Shown here: positions 57,211 to 64,000 of the stretch, piece by piece
Numbering within the stretch: position 1 is the first letter of the stretch
How the letters are laid out: the number at the start of each line of letters is the position of its first letter
Origin: Cephaloticoccus capnophilus
GTDB lineage: Bacteria; Verrucomicrobiota; Verrucomicrobiia; Opitutales; Opitutaceae
Reading direction: 5' to 3'
Length of the DNA: 64,000 bases
NCBI RefSeq assembly: GCF_001580045.1
Contig: NZ_LSZP01000004.1
Span: 17,010-81,009 of the forward strand
Translations under genes and position numbers: made by a program
Notes under the pieces: generated by a model
Database searches by the model: none
Told to the model about the DNA's origin: nothing
What the model saw: the letters and a program-made list of their open reading frames with translations, nothing else

Positions 57211-58842
57211 ATGTTGCCCAAGGCCCTCACCCTTATCGGATTTTTTGCCCTGCTCGTTTTTGGTGCGGCGAATTTACGCGCAGAGGAAAGCGAATCGGCG
57301 CCTCCGTCTGCACTGGCCGCGCCAAGCGAAGTCGGTGAGCCGGTGCCGAGCGAAACTCAGCCCGCCCCGGCGGCGAGCGCGGCGCAGCTCAAAGTGGCGG
57401 TCATTCCCATCCGTGAGGCTATCGGTAAGCCGGTGCTCTATGTCGTGCGCCGCGGGCTAAAAGAGGCGATCGAGCTTGGCGCGGACATTGTCCTGATCGA
57501 CATGGACACGCCGGGCGGCGAGGCGGGGGCGATGCTCCAAATCATGGAGGCATTCGACAAATTCCCTGGGAAAAAACTCACTTACGTAAACAGCGAGGCC
57601 ATATCGGCGGGGGCGATTATCGCTTCGGTGAGCGAAGAGATTTACTTCGCCCCGCGCGGTGTGATGGGGGCGGCGGATGTCGTGACCGGCAGCGGTGGGG
57701 ACATCCCCGCTGGGATGAAGCGCAAGATCGACAGCTATCTTTCCGCCAAAATCGAGAGCTACACGACGCATGCGCCGCGCCGGGCTGACGTGATCAAAGC
57801 GATGCGCATCCCCGAATTCGAGTTCAAGCTCGACGGGCAGGTTATCAAAGAGAAGGGCGAGCTGCTCACACTCACTGCGGAAAAGGCGATCGCGCTCTAC
57901 GGCGATCCGCCCACGCCCTTACTCGCCGCTGGAGTCGCCGACGATATCGCTTCGTTACTCGACAGTCGTTTCGGCTCAGAGGGCTACGCCCTCACGCGGC
58001 TCGACGAGACTTGGTCGGAGCAACTCGCCGTGTGGCTCTCGGGGCTTGTGCCCCTCATGCTCGGGCTCGGCCTGCTGGCGCTCTTCATCGAGTTCAAAAC
58101 TCCGGGCTTCGGGATTTTCGGCATCGCGGGGGTGACGCTGCTCGGGCTCGTTTTCTTAAGCAACTTCGTCGCCGGGCTTTCAGGTCACGAGCCGGTTCTG
58201 ATTTTTGCGCTCGGGCTAATCCTTGTCGCGGTCGAGCTTTTCTTCCTCCCCGGCACAGTCGTTTTCGCGCTTAGCGGCATCCTGCTGCTGCTCGGCTCGC
58301 TGCTCTGGTCGATGGCCGACATTTGGCCAAACGAGCCGCTGACGATTTCGGCAGACGTCTTCCTCAGCCCGCTGATGAACCTCGGCACCGGTCTCGCGCT
58401 CGCGATTTTTGGGGGGCTGGCACTGCTGCGCTTTTTACCTAAAGGCATGTTCTGGGATCGTGTCGTGCTCGCGGCCGCGGCGACTGGCACCAGTGCGCCC
58501 GAGATTGAGGAGGAGAGCTTGATCGGCCGCGAAGGCGTGGCCGCCACCGCGCTTTTCCCGAGCGGCCAAATCGAAATCGACGGCCGGCGCTACGAGGCGC
58601 GCGTCGCCGTGGGCACGGTCGATGCGGGCGAACGCGTGCGTGTCCGCGCGCGGCGCGAATTCGAGCTGCTCGTCGAGCGTGCCGATTCGCCGCCCCCGTT
58701 TCACGTAAGCGCCGCTGCCGAGACAAATGCCTCTGCAAGCCCGTCAACCGAGCCTCTCGCCCAAGCGGAAAGCCCGCAAAACGCTGCTGCCGCCCCAGCC
58801 TCGCCCGCCGCGAGTAACGCCGAAGGGAGCCTGCGCGCATGA
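57211..58842 (+). CDS. Long-form NfeD membrane serine protease (ClpP-class)
   Basis: A 543-residue membrane protein. Order: signal peptide (MLPKALTLIGFFALLVFGAA), a low-complexity stretch, a ClpP-like protease domain (LGADIVLIDMDTPGGEAGAM; YVNSEAISAGAIIASVSEEI, with the likely nucleophile Ser in the AISAGA segment), then about four or five membrane helices (~residues 275-410), and a C-terminal soluble NfeD OB-fold (IGREGVAATALFPSGQIEID). In this family the protein is thought to control membrane protein quality together with flotillin. Its stop overlaps the next start (ATGA). Confidence 0.9.
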   Translation: MLPKALTLIGFFALLVFGAANLRAEESESAPPSALAAPSEVGEPVPSETQPAPAASAAQLKVAVIPIREAIGKPVLYVVRRGLKEAIELGADIVLIDMDTPGGEAGAMLQIMEAFDKFPGKKLTYVNSEAISAGAIIASVSEEIYFAPRGVMGAADVVTGSGGDIPAGMKRKIDSYLSAKIESYTTHAPRRADVIKAMRIPEFEFKLDGQVIKEKGELLTLTAEKAIALYGDPPTPLLAAGVADDIASLLDSRFGSEGYALTRLDETWSEQLAVWLSGLVPLMLGLGLLALFIEFKTPGFGIFGIAGVTLLGLVFLSNFVAGLSGHEPVLIFALGLILVAVELFFLPGTVVFALSGILLLLGSLLWSMADIWPNEPLTISADVFLSPLMNLGTGLALAIFGGLALLRFLPKGMFWDRVVLAAAATGTSAPEIEEESLIGREGVAATALFPSGQIEIDGRRYEARVAVGTVDAGERVRVRARREFELLVERADSPPPFHVSAAAETNASASPSTEPLAQAESPQNAAAAPASPAASNAEGSLRA

Positions 58843-59309
58843 CCGCTATTTTAATTTGTTTCGCGATCGGCTCGCTCCTGATTGGCTTCGAGGTTGTAGT
58901 GCCCGGCGGGATACTCGGCACGATTGGCGGCGTCGCGCTGCTTTGCGCGGTCGGGCTGAGTTTTCACGACTACGGAGTTAACGGCGGCGCGCTCGCCTTT
59001 GTCGCTGCACTCGTGCTCGTCGTGGCGGTGCTCTTTATCGAGTTTAAGATCCTTCCGAAGACGGCACTCGGGCGAAGCCTCTTCTTAGAAGGCAGCGTCA
59101 GCGGCACGGCGACTGCCGAGCCGCAGCAAAGCCTCGTCGGGGCACGTGGCGAGGCGATCACAACGCTTGCGCCGAGCGGCTACGTGCTCATTGACGGTCG
59201 CCAGCACGAAGCCTTTTCTCGCAGCGGTTTCATTTCGGCGGGAAAGCCGGTAAAGGTTGTCGCTGCCGAGAGTTTTCGCCTCATCGTCATCTTAGAAAAT
59301 ACGCCCTAG
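58839..59309 (+). CDS. Short NfeD-like membrane protein
   Basis: A 156-residue NfeD protein without the protease domain. Three helices (about residues 2-20, 25-45 and 49-70) lead to a C-terminal OB-fold (SLVGARGEAITTLAPSGYVL, then GKPVKVVAAESFRLIVILEN). It overlaps the long nfeD by four bases and precedes floA by 55 bp, so the three genes are surely co-transcribed. The OB domain is thought to contact the flotillin partner. Confidence 0.88.
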   Translation: MTAILICFAIGSLLIGFEVVVPGGILGTIGGVALLCAVGLSFHDYGVNGGALAFVAALVLVVAVLFIEFKILPKTALGRSLFLEGSVSGTATAEPQQSLVGARGEAITTLAPSGYVLIDGRQHEAFSRSGFISAGKPVKVVAAESFRLIVILENTP

Positions 59310-59364
59310 CCCTTAGCGCTTTCCTCCACAGTCTCTCGCCCTCTCTTTTCGTTTTTCCCCAATT

Positions 59365-60369
59365 ATGAACTTAACACTCGTCATCATGATCGCGGCGGTG
59401 GTCGCCGGTCTGATCGTCCTCGGTATCGTTATCTCGTTTTTCAATGTCTGGCTAAAGGCTTGGCTATCCGGTGCTTACGTGAGCCTGGTAAACCTCGCTA
59501 TGATGCGCCTGCGCGGTGTGCCCTACGGTATCATGGTCGAGGCGCGCATCCGCGCGGTGAAGGCGGGCATCCAACTCGAAATCAACGAAATCGAATCCCA
59601 ATACCTCGCCGGAGGTAATGTCATTGCCTGTGTCCAAGCGCTGATCGCCGCGCAGAAAGCGCGCATCGAGCTCGATTGGCAGCGCGCGTGTGCGATCGAC
59701 CTTGCGACCAAGGGCTCGGGCAAGAGCGTCGAGGAAGCGGTCCGCACCTCCGTCGACCCCAAGGTGATTGATTGCCCCAACCCCGAAGGTGGGCGCACTA
59801 CGATCGACGGTGTCGCCAAGGACGGTATCCAAGTCAAAGTAAAGGCCCGCGTCACCGTGCGCACCAACCTCGACCGCTTCGTGGGCGGTGCGAAGGAGGA
59901 GACGGTCATCGCCCGCGTCGGCGAAGGTATCGTGACCACGATCGGCTCGGCGGATAGCTACAAAGTCGTCCTCGAAACGCCCGACAGTATTTCCAAAACC
60001 GTCCTCTCTCGCGGCCTCGATGTCGGCACTGCCTTCGAGATTCTCTCCATCGATATCGCCGACGTAGACGTGGGCGACAACGTCGGCGCGAAGCTTCAAG
60101 AAGCGCAAGCCGAGGCCAACAAAAACATGGCCCAAGCCCAGGCCGAAATCCGCCGCGCGGCCGCCGTCGCGCTCGAGCAGGAAATGAAGGCCAAAGTGCA
60201 AGAAATGCAGGCGAAGGTCGTCGCCGCGAAGGCCGAAGTGCCGCTCGCGATGGCCGATGCCTTCCGCAGTGGTCGCCTCGGCGTCATGGACTACTTCCGC
60301 ATGGAAAACGTCCAAGCCGACACCGACATGCGTAAGTCCATCTCCTCCGACAACGGCGAGTCGCAATAA
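59365..60369 (+). CDS. floA: Flotillin-like protein FloA
   Basis: Membrane scaffold protein of the SPFH superfamily, 334 residues, organising functional microdomains. N-terminal membrane segment ([20 protein letters not shown]), the SPFH domain ([71 protein letters not shown]), and a coiled-coil rich in Ala/Glu/Gln ([20 protein letters not shown]) before a short tail. It belongs to the FloA (YqfA) type. The C/T-rich leader before the ATG lacks a Shine-Dalgarno site. Confidence 0.95.
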   Translation: MNLTLVIMIAAVVAGLIVLGIVISFFNVWLKAWLSGAYVSLVNLAMMRLRGVPYGIMVEARIRAVKAGIQLEINEIESQYLAGGNVIACVQALIAAQKARIELDWQRACAIDLATKGSGKSVEEAVRTSVDPKVIDCPNPEGGRTTIDGVAKDGIQVKVKARVTVRTNLDRFVGGAKEETVIARVGEGIVTTIGSADSYKVVLETPDSISKTVLSRGLDVGTAFEILSIDIADVDVGDNVGAKLQEAQAEANKNMAQAQAEIRRAAAVALEQEMKAKVQEMQAKVVAAKAEVPLAMADAFRSGRLGVMDYFRMENVQADTDMRKSISSDNGESQ

Positions 60370-60449
60370 GCGACTCGCTCCGGTCACGCCGTAGCCGCTG
60401 GCTGCTCTGCTTCCCGCGTAATTCCTCGCCCTCTCTCGCCCTTCCTCCT

Positions 60450-61073
60450 GTGGACTGGATTCTCGACCACCTCCAACTCGTCATCGCTGTGGCAGCGGGC
60501 TTTGCCTACTGGCTGAGCGCGCGCCAGCATCAGAAAGCTGCTGGCGAAAACGAAGCGGAGGGGCAGGGCGGGCAGCCCCAAGCCGAGCTTCACGACGAAG
60601 AACGTGCGGCTCGCGAGCGGGCCGAGCGGGCCCGCCAAATCCGCGAAGAGATCCAGCGCAAAATTGCCGAGCGCCAAGGCGGCCCCGTCGTCCATCCGTC
60701 GCGGCGCCCTGCCGCCGCCCCGCGTCCCCAGCCTGCGCGCGCCCCCGCTGCCCAACCGCAACGCGCCCCCGCTCGCCCAAATGTGTCCAGTAGTGCGGCT
60801 GCGCGGCCCGACCTCTACGCGGCACTCGCCGAGCAACAGCGGCGCCTCGCGGCCGAGCAGCGCCGACTCGCCGAAGCCCGCCTCCAAGCAGAGGCTATCC
60901 GGGCCGGCGCACAAAGTGCCCAGGCGACCTCGCCTCAAAGAGGCGGCGCTGCCTCTGGCTCGGCGCGGCGCGGCGGCTTTATTCGCGCGCAGCTTCGCGA
61001 TCCTGCTGGACTCAAATACGCAGTCGTCCTGCGCGAAGTGTTGGGCCCACCTGTGGGCCTCCAAAACCGCTAG
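60450..61073 (+). CDS. Membrane-anchored coiled-coil protein of unknown function
   Basis: A 207-residue protein with a GTG start. An N-terminal membrane helix (LQLVIAVAAGFAYWL) is followed by charged coiled coil (EERAARERAERARQIREEIQ), a Pro/Ala/Arg-rich linker, a second coiled coil (ALAEQQRRLAAEQRRLAEAR) and a compact end (FIRAQLRDPAGLKYAVVLRE, VLGPP). I do not recognise a named family. The end segment and the constant place between floA and accD suggest a function in this operon. Confidence 0.65.
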   Translation: MDWILDHLQLVIAVAAGFAYWLSARQHQKAAGENEAEGQGGQPQAELHDEERAARERAERARQIREEIQRKIAERQGGPVVHPSRRPAAAPRPQPARAPAAQPQRAPARPNVSSSAAARPDLYAALAEQQRRLAAEQRRLAEARLQAEAIRAGAQSAQATSPQRGGAASGSARRGGFIRAQLRDPAGLKYAVVLREVLGPPVGLQNR

Positions 61074-61137
61074 CCACACACACACTCGGTGCCGCCTGCG
61101 CCCGCGTGTTCCGCGCCTTTCCCGAAGCTTAACTTTG

Positions 61138-62058
61138 ATGACTTCCTCTCCCCTAGACGATATGGCTGAGTCGATCAGCCCCATTGTAGCGACTTTCGAC
61201 AAGCCCACTTACTCGGTGCGGCGCACACGCCGAAAGGAGATTGGCCACGGGCTCTACATTAAGGATCCGGTCTCTGGCGAAACGCTCTTCACCAAGGACG
61301 TGGTCGAGAACCAGATGGTGATCCCCAGCAGCGGCCACCACCTGCCCATCGGCGCACGCGAGCGGCTCGGCTTTCTGATGGACGAGGGCAGCTTCGTCGA
61401 GAGCGATGCCAAGCTGCGCAGTGCCGACCCGCTCGGGTTTAAAGACTCGATTGCGTACCCCGACCGCTTGCGCAAATACGAAAAAGCGAGCGGCCTCTCG
61501 GAGGCGGTGATTTGCGGAGTGGGCGCGATTCAAGGCATTGAGGTCGCGATCGCAGTGATGGATTTCCGGTTTTGCGGCGGGACGCTCGGCTCGGCCACGG
61601 GCGAGAAAATCACGCGTACGATCGAGACGGCGATTTCGCGCAAAATCCCCTGTATCATTTTTAGCACTTCGGGCGGCGCACGGATGCAGGAAGGGATCCT
61701 TTCGCTGATGCAAATGGCGAAGACGAGTGCCGCACTAGGGCGCCTCGCCGAAGCGGGCTTGCCCTACATCTCGGTGCTCACGCATCCGACCACCGGTGGC
61801 GTGTCGGCGAGCTATGCGACACTGGGCGATGTGATTATCGCCGAGCCGGGGGCATTGATTGGCTTTGCCGGGCCGCGCGTGATTAAGGATACGACCAAGG
61901 TCACGCTGCCGGAGGGATTTCAGACTTCGGAGTTTTTGCTAAACCTTGGGCTGATCGACCTAATCGTGCCGCGCCCGCAAATGCGCGCACAGATCGCTGC
62001 ACTCTTGCAGGCGCTTTATGTGGGGAAAAGGCCTGAGGCGGAAGCGGCCAAGAAGTGA
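61138..62058 (+). CDS. accD: Acetyl-CoA carboxylase carboxyltransferase, beta subunit, without zinc-ribbon cysteines
   Basis: Beta chain of the carboxyltransferase that makes malonyl-CoA, 306 residues. The crotonase-like core is well conserved (FRFCGGTLGSATGEKITRTI, FSTSGGARMQEGILSLMQMA, GLPYISVLTHPTTGGVSASY, GFAGPRVIKDTTKVTLPEGF, FQTSEFLLNLGLIDLIV). In E. coli AccD the N-terminal region holds a four-Cys zinc ribbon; in the gap-free alignment here those positions are Asp43, Ser46, Ile62 and Ser65, so the zinc site is lost although the fold region remains. The start at 61138 is used; the longer frame lies in the previous gene. Confidence 0.94.
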   Translation: MTSSPLDDMAESISPIVATFDKPTYSVRRTRRKEIGHGLYIKDPVSGETLFTKDVVENQMVIPSSGHHLPIGARERLGFLMDEGSFVESDAKLRSADPLGFKDSIAYPDRLRKYEKASGLSEAVICGVGAIQGIEVAIAVMDFRFCGGTLGSATGEKITRTIETAISRKIPCIIFSTSGGARMQEGILSLMQMAKTSAALGRLAEAGLPYISVLTHPTTGGVSASYATLGDVIIAEPGALIGFAGPRVIKDTTKVTLPEGFQTSEFLLNLGLIDLIVPRPQMRAQIAALLQALYVGKRPEAEAAKK

Positions 62059-62130
62059 GGCCGCGCGCCTGGCTTGACCCGTGCCTGCATCCGCTCCCCG
62101 TCCCCGCACTCTTAACGAGCGTCGCCCCAA

Positions 62131-63474
62131 ATGCCGTCCGACTCCTCTGCTTCTTTAACCGCGCGTTATGCGGAAGTATGCGCCTACCTCTTTGGCCTAA
62201 AAGCGACTCACGGGCTCAAGTTTGGAATCGACCGGATGCGCAGCTTTGCCGCTGCGCTAGGGAATCCCGAAGCGGCGCTTCCGCTCGTGCATGTCGCGGG
62301 CACAAATGGGAAGGGCTCAGTCGTCGCGATGCTCGACTCGATTTTCCGCGCGGCAGGCTGGCGCGTGGGGATGTATACTTCGCCGCACCTAGTGATGCTC
62401 GGCGAGCGTGTGCAGGTGCAGCGGCACGCGCTGCGCCCTGAGGAGATCGTCGCGTATGTGGACGAGTTACGGCCGCTCGCGGAGCGAGTAGGCGGCGGAA
62501 ACGCTGAAGATTGCCCGAGCTTTTTCGAGTTCATGACCGCGATGGCCTTGCTGCAATTTGGCCGCCAACGCTGCGACATCGGGCTCGTAGAAGTGGGCTT
62601 GGGCGGGCGCCTTGATGCGACGAACATCGTCACGCCCGAGCTGAGTATCATTAGCTCCATCGGCATGGATCACTGCGAGATGCTCGGGCACTCGCTCGAG
62701 GAAATCGCCGCCGAAAAGGCCGGAGTCATTAAGCCGCAAGTCCCCGTCGTTATCGGGCGGCTGCCAGCTGCGGCGGAGGCCGTTGTCCGTGCACTGGCTG
62801 CCGAGCTCGCTGCGCCAGTGCACAGCGTGCGCGAAGTTTTTGGCGAAGGCGATGGGCGGGGGGATTGGGCGGCATATCCGCAGACAAACCTGGAGGGCGA
62901 TTACCAGCGCTGGAATGCGGCGACCGCCACGCTCGCAGCACGCGTGCTGATGGCGCAGAACCCGCGCTGGGCACTCACCCCTAGCTGCATCAGCGAAGGG
63001 CTTGCGCAGGTGGCGTGGCCGGGGCGTTGGCAGCGCGTGCAAGTCGGCGGGCGGCTTTTAATTTTGGACTCTTCGCACAATCCAGAAGGAGCGGGCGTGC
63101 TCGACGCCAACCTCGCCAGGCTCGTCGCCGAAACGGGGCGGCGGCCCGTGGTGATTGCGGGCGTGCTCGGGGCGGCGCGCGCGCGGCCCTTACTCGAAAC
63201 GATTTCGCGGCACGCGAGCGCACTCCACCTCGTCGTGCCTGACCAAGCACGCGCATGCAGTCTGGATGAACTGATGGGCCTAGTGCCGCCAGACTTTCGG
63301 GGGAAGGTCGTTCCCGATACCGTTGCCCAGCTTTTTCCCGCCGCAGGCCAGTGCACGGCAGGTAGGGCGGAGGATGTGCTTGTCGTGACTGGCTCGATTT
63401 ACCTCATCGGCGAAGTCCTCGCGCGTCTCACCCCGCCAGAGCGCGCCCCCGAGCCGCGTTTGCAGGATTTCTAA
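62131..63474 (+). CDS. folC: Folylpolyglutamate synthase / dihydrofolate synthase
   Basis: Mur-ligase-type enzyme that adds glutamate to dihydropteroate and folates, 447 residues. Motifs: FGIDRMRSFAAALGNPEAAL, P-loop HVAGTNGKGSVVAMLDSIF, YTSPHLVMLGERVQV, EVGLGGRLDATNIVTP, SIGMDHCEMLGHSLEEIAAE with the carbamylated-Lys region EKAGVIKP, and the C-terminal LILDSSHNPEGAGVL. It follows accD by 72 bp, a common arrangement. It is the last gene in the window. Confidence 0.95.
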   Translation: MPSDSSASLTARYAEVCAYLFGLKATHGLKFGIDRMRSFAAALGNPEAALPLVHVAGTNGKGSVVAMLDSIFRAAGWRVGMYTSPHLVMLGERVQVQRHALRPEEIVAYVDELRPLAERVGGGNAEDCPSFFEFMTAMALLQFGRQRCDIGLVEVGLGGRLDATNIVTPELSIISSIGMDHCEMLGHSLEEIAAEKAGVIKPQVPVVIGRLPAAAEAVVRALAAELAAPVHSVREVFGEGDGRGDWAAYPQTNLEGDYQRWNAATATLAARVLMAQNPRWALTPSCISEGLAQVAWPGRWQRVQVGGRLLILDSSHNPEGAGVLDANLARLVAETGRRPVVIAGVLGAARARPLLETISRHASALHLVVPDQARACSLDELMGLVPPDFRGKVVPDTVAQLFPAAGQCTAGRAEDVLVVTGSIYLIGEVLARLTPPERAPEPRLQDF

Positions 63475-63555
63475 ACGCGAGCAGACCCTAGCTGGGTTAG
63501 TTTGATTTGCGCGCCGCATCTTGTCCGCCAGGTAAATGTCAGAGGTCACAGACCT

Positions 63556-63783
63556 CCACTGCGCGTGGGGCGGCGGTCAGTGACCGCTTCCATTTAATTT
63601 GGGATTTCGCATCGCGCTATCGCGCGAAAGCGAAGTCCCAAATTTGAAAGCATTCCCCCTGTCGCGTTGCGACAGGGAGGGGAAAGTAGAGTGATAACCC
63701 GTTTGGGCGATGTGGGAAAAATCACCAGTAAACGCCCGCCGCCAAATAAAACAGCCTGCGGCTGCCGCCCCACGCGTAGTGGG
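63556..63783 (-). repeat. Dispersed hairpin element, copy 7 (partial, inverted)
   Basis: Same orientation as copy 6: GCGGTC-AGT-GACCGC, the TTTGGGATTTCG hairpin, CTGTCGCGTTGCGACAG, and the core. The large stem next to the right end is missing; instead there is GCCAAATAAAACAGCCTGCG, giving a small hairpin CAGCC-TGC-GGCTG, then the terminus CCACGCGTAGTGGG. It lies 82 bp after folC, and the 18 bases before it (63537-63554) match those before copy 5. Confidence 0.82.
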
Positions 63784-64000
63784 AAAAGGCGATAGGCCGG
63801 GAGCAGGAACTACGATGCGGTTTTTTAGAATTTAGTGAGCTAAACTAGGTAGCCTGTTTCGATTTTATATCGGGCGGCCTGGGCGCTTCTTGGGCGCATG
63901 CTAACGGCTCATACTATCAGAAGTTTTCTGATGCTTTTTATTACGCAGTGTATTACTGTCACTCTGTCATACGCAAATCCCCCCCCCCCCCCCCCCCCCC
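63784..64000. other. Window-end intergenic region closing in a poly-C run
   Basis: No gene is visible between the last repeat and the end. An AT-rich stretch (63822-63870) is followed by sequence without a coding frame and then 22 consecutive C (63979-64000) that run past the window. Such a run may be a sequencing or contig-end artefact, or a true homopolymer. Confidence 0.6.

Noticed and set aside
58696..58712. Half of a parS-like palindrome (CGTTTCACGTAA)
   Set aside because: Only one half matches TGTTTCACGTGAAACA, and it lies within the coding sequence of the long nfeD gene.

Overview
The window is high-GC bacterial chromosome of ordinary housekeeping character, with accessory patches. 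The gene set (a Minf_1886-family protein, two PEP-CTERM/autotransporter-repeat proteins, an Opitutus-type TonB receptor, ParB, SecG, long-form NfeD plus FloA, and pyrimidine-rich gene leaders instead of clear Shine-Dalgarno sites) points to a Verrucomicrobiota member, most likely class Opitutae. This placement is inferred from families and was not computed. The window opens inside trpF and closes in an unfinished run of C residues.

Layout. 1-7.4 kb: trpF end, ogt, yqeY, ffh, an AsnC-type regulator with its aminotransferase, der, fmt. 7.6-16.9 kb: LysM protein, parB, secG, LolA-like protein, sugar-ABC ATPase, a tandem ribbon-helix-helix protein, aspartate aminotransferase, LLM oxidoreductase, trxB. 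17.1-21.4 kb: pyruvate dehydrogenase operon pdhA-pdhB-pdhC and a Nudix hydrolase. 21.6-27.7 kb: GH38 alpha-mannosidase and a lower-GC TonB receptor preceded by an 8-bp tandem repeat and a terminator-like hairpin. 28-36.2 kb: metF, an SUI1-type factor with a small upstream gene, the sucA-sucB-lpd operon, a HAD phosphatase. 36.4-42.2 kb: M16 peptidase, Minf_1886 protein, glycosyltransferase, a 5'-truncated PEP-CTERM gene in an AT-rich patch. 42.6-48.7 kb: a Ni/Co ECF transporter (O, Q, M, L-like), clpB, tRNA-Val. 48.9-56.8 kb: a large PEP-CTERM protein, a secreted EEP-family hydrolase, an Spx/ArsC protein, a mannitol-type dehydrogenase. 56.7-63.5 kb: tatA, then a co-directional run nfeD(long)-nfeD(short)-floA-coiled-coil protein-accD-folC.

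Metabolically the window links glycolysis to the TCA cycle (PDH and OGDH, with one lpd that probably serves both), fatty-acid initiation (accD), folate/one-carbon metabolism (metF, folC, fmt) and sugar or glycan use (GH38, mannitol-type dehydrogenase, sugar-ABC ATPase).

The most unusual structure is a family of seven dispersed elements (about 120-295 bp) sitting just downstream of genes. They are built from hairpin modules whose stem sequences differ between copies while base pairing is kept. No transposase is present. Other points of note are an AccD in which all four zinc-ribbon cysteines are replaced, a ClpB with an Ala/Ser/Thr-rich linker of about 78 residues, and a TonB receptor with a possible repeat- and hairpin-based switch upstream.
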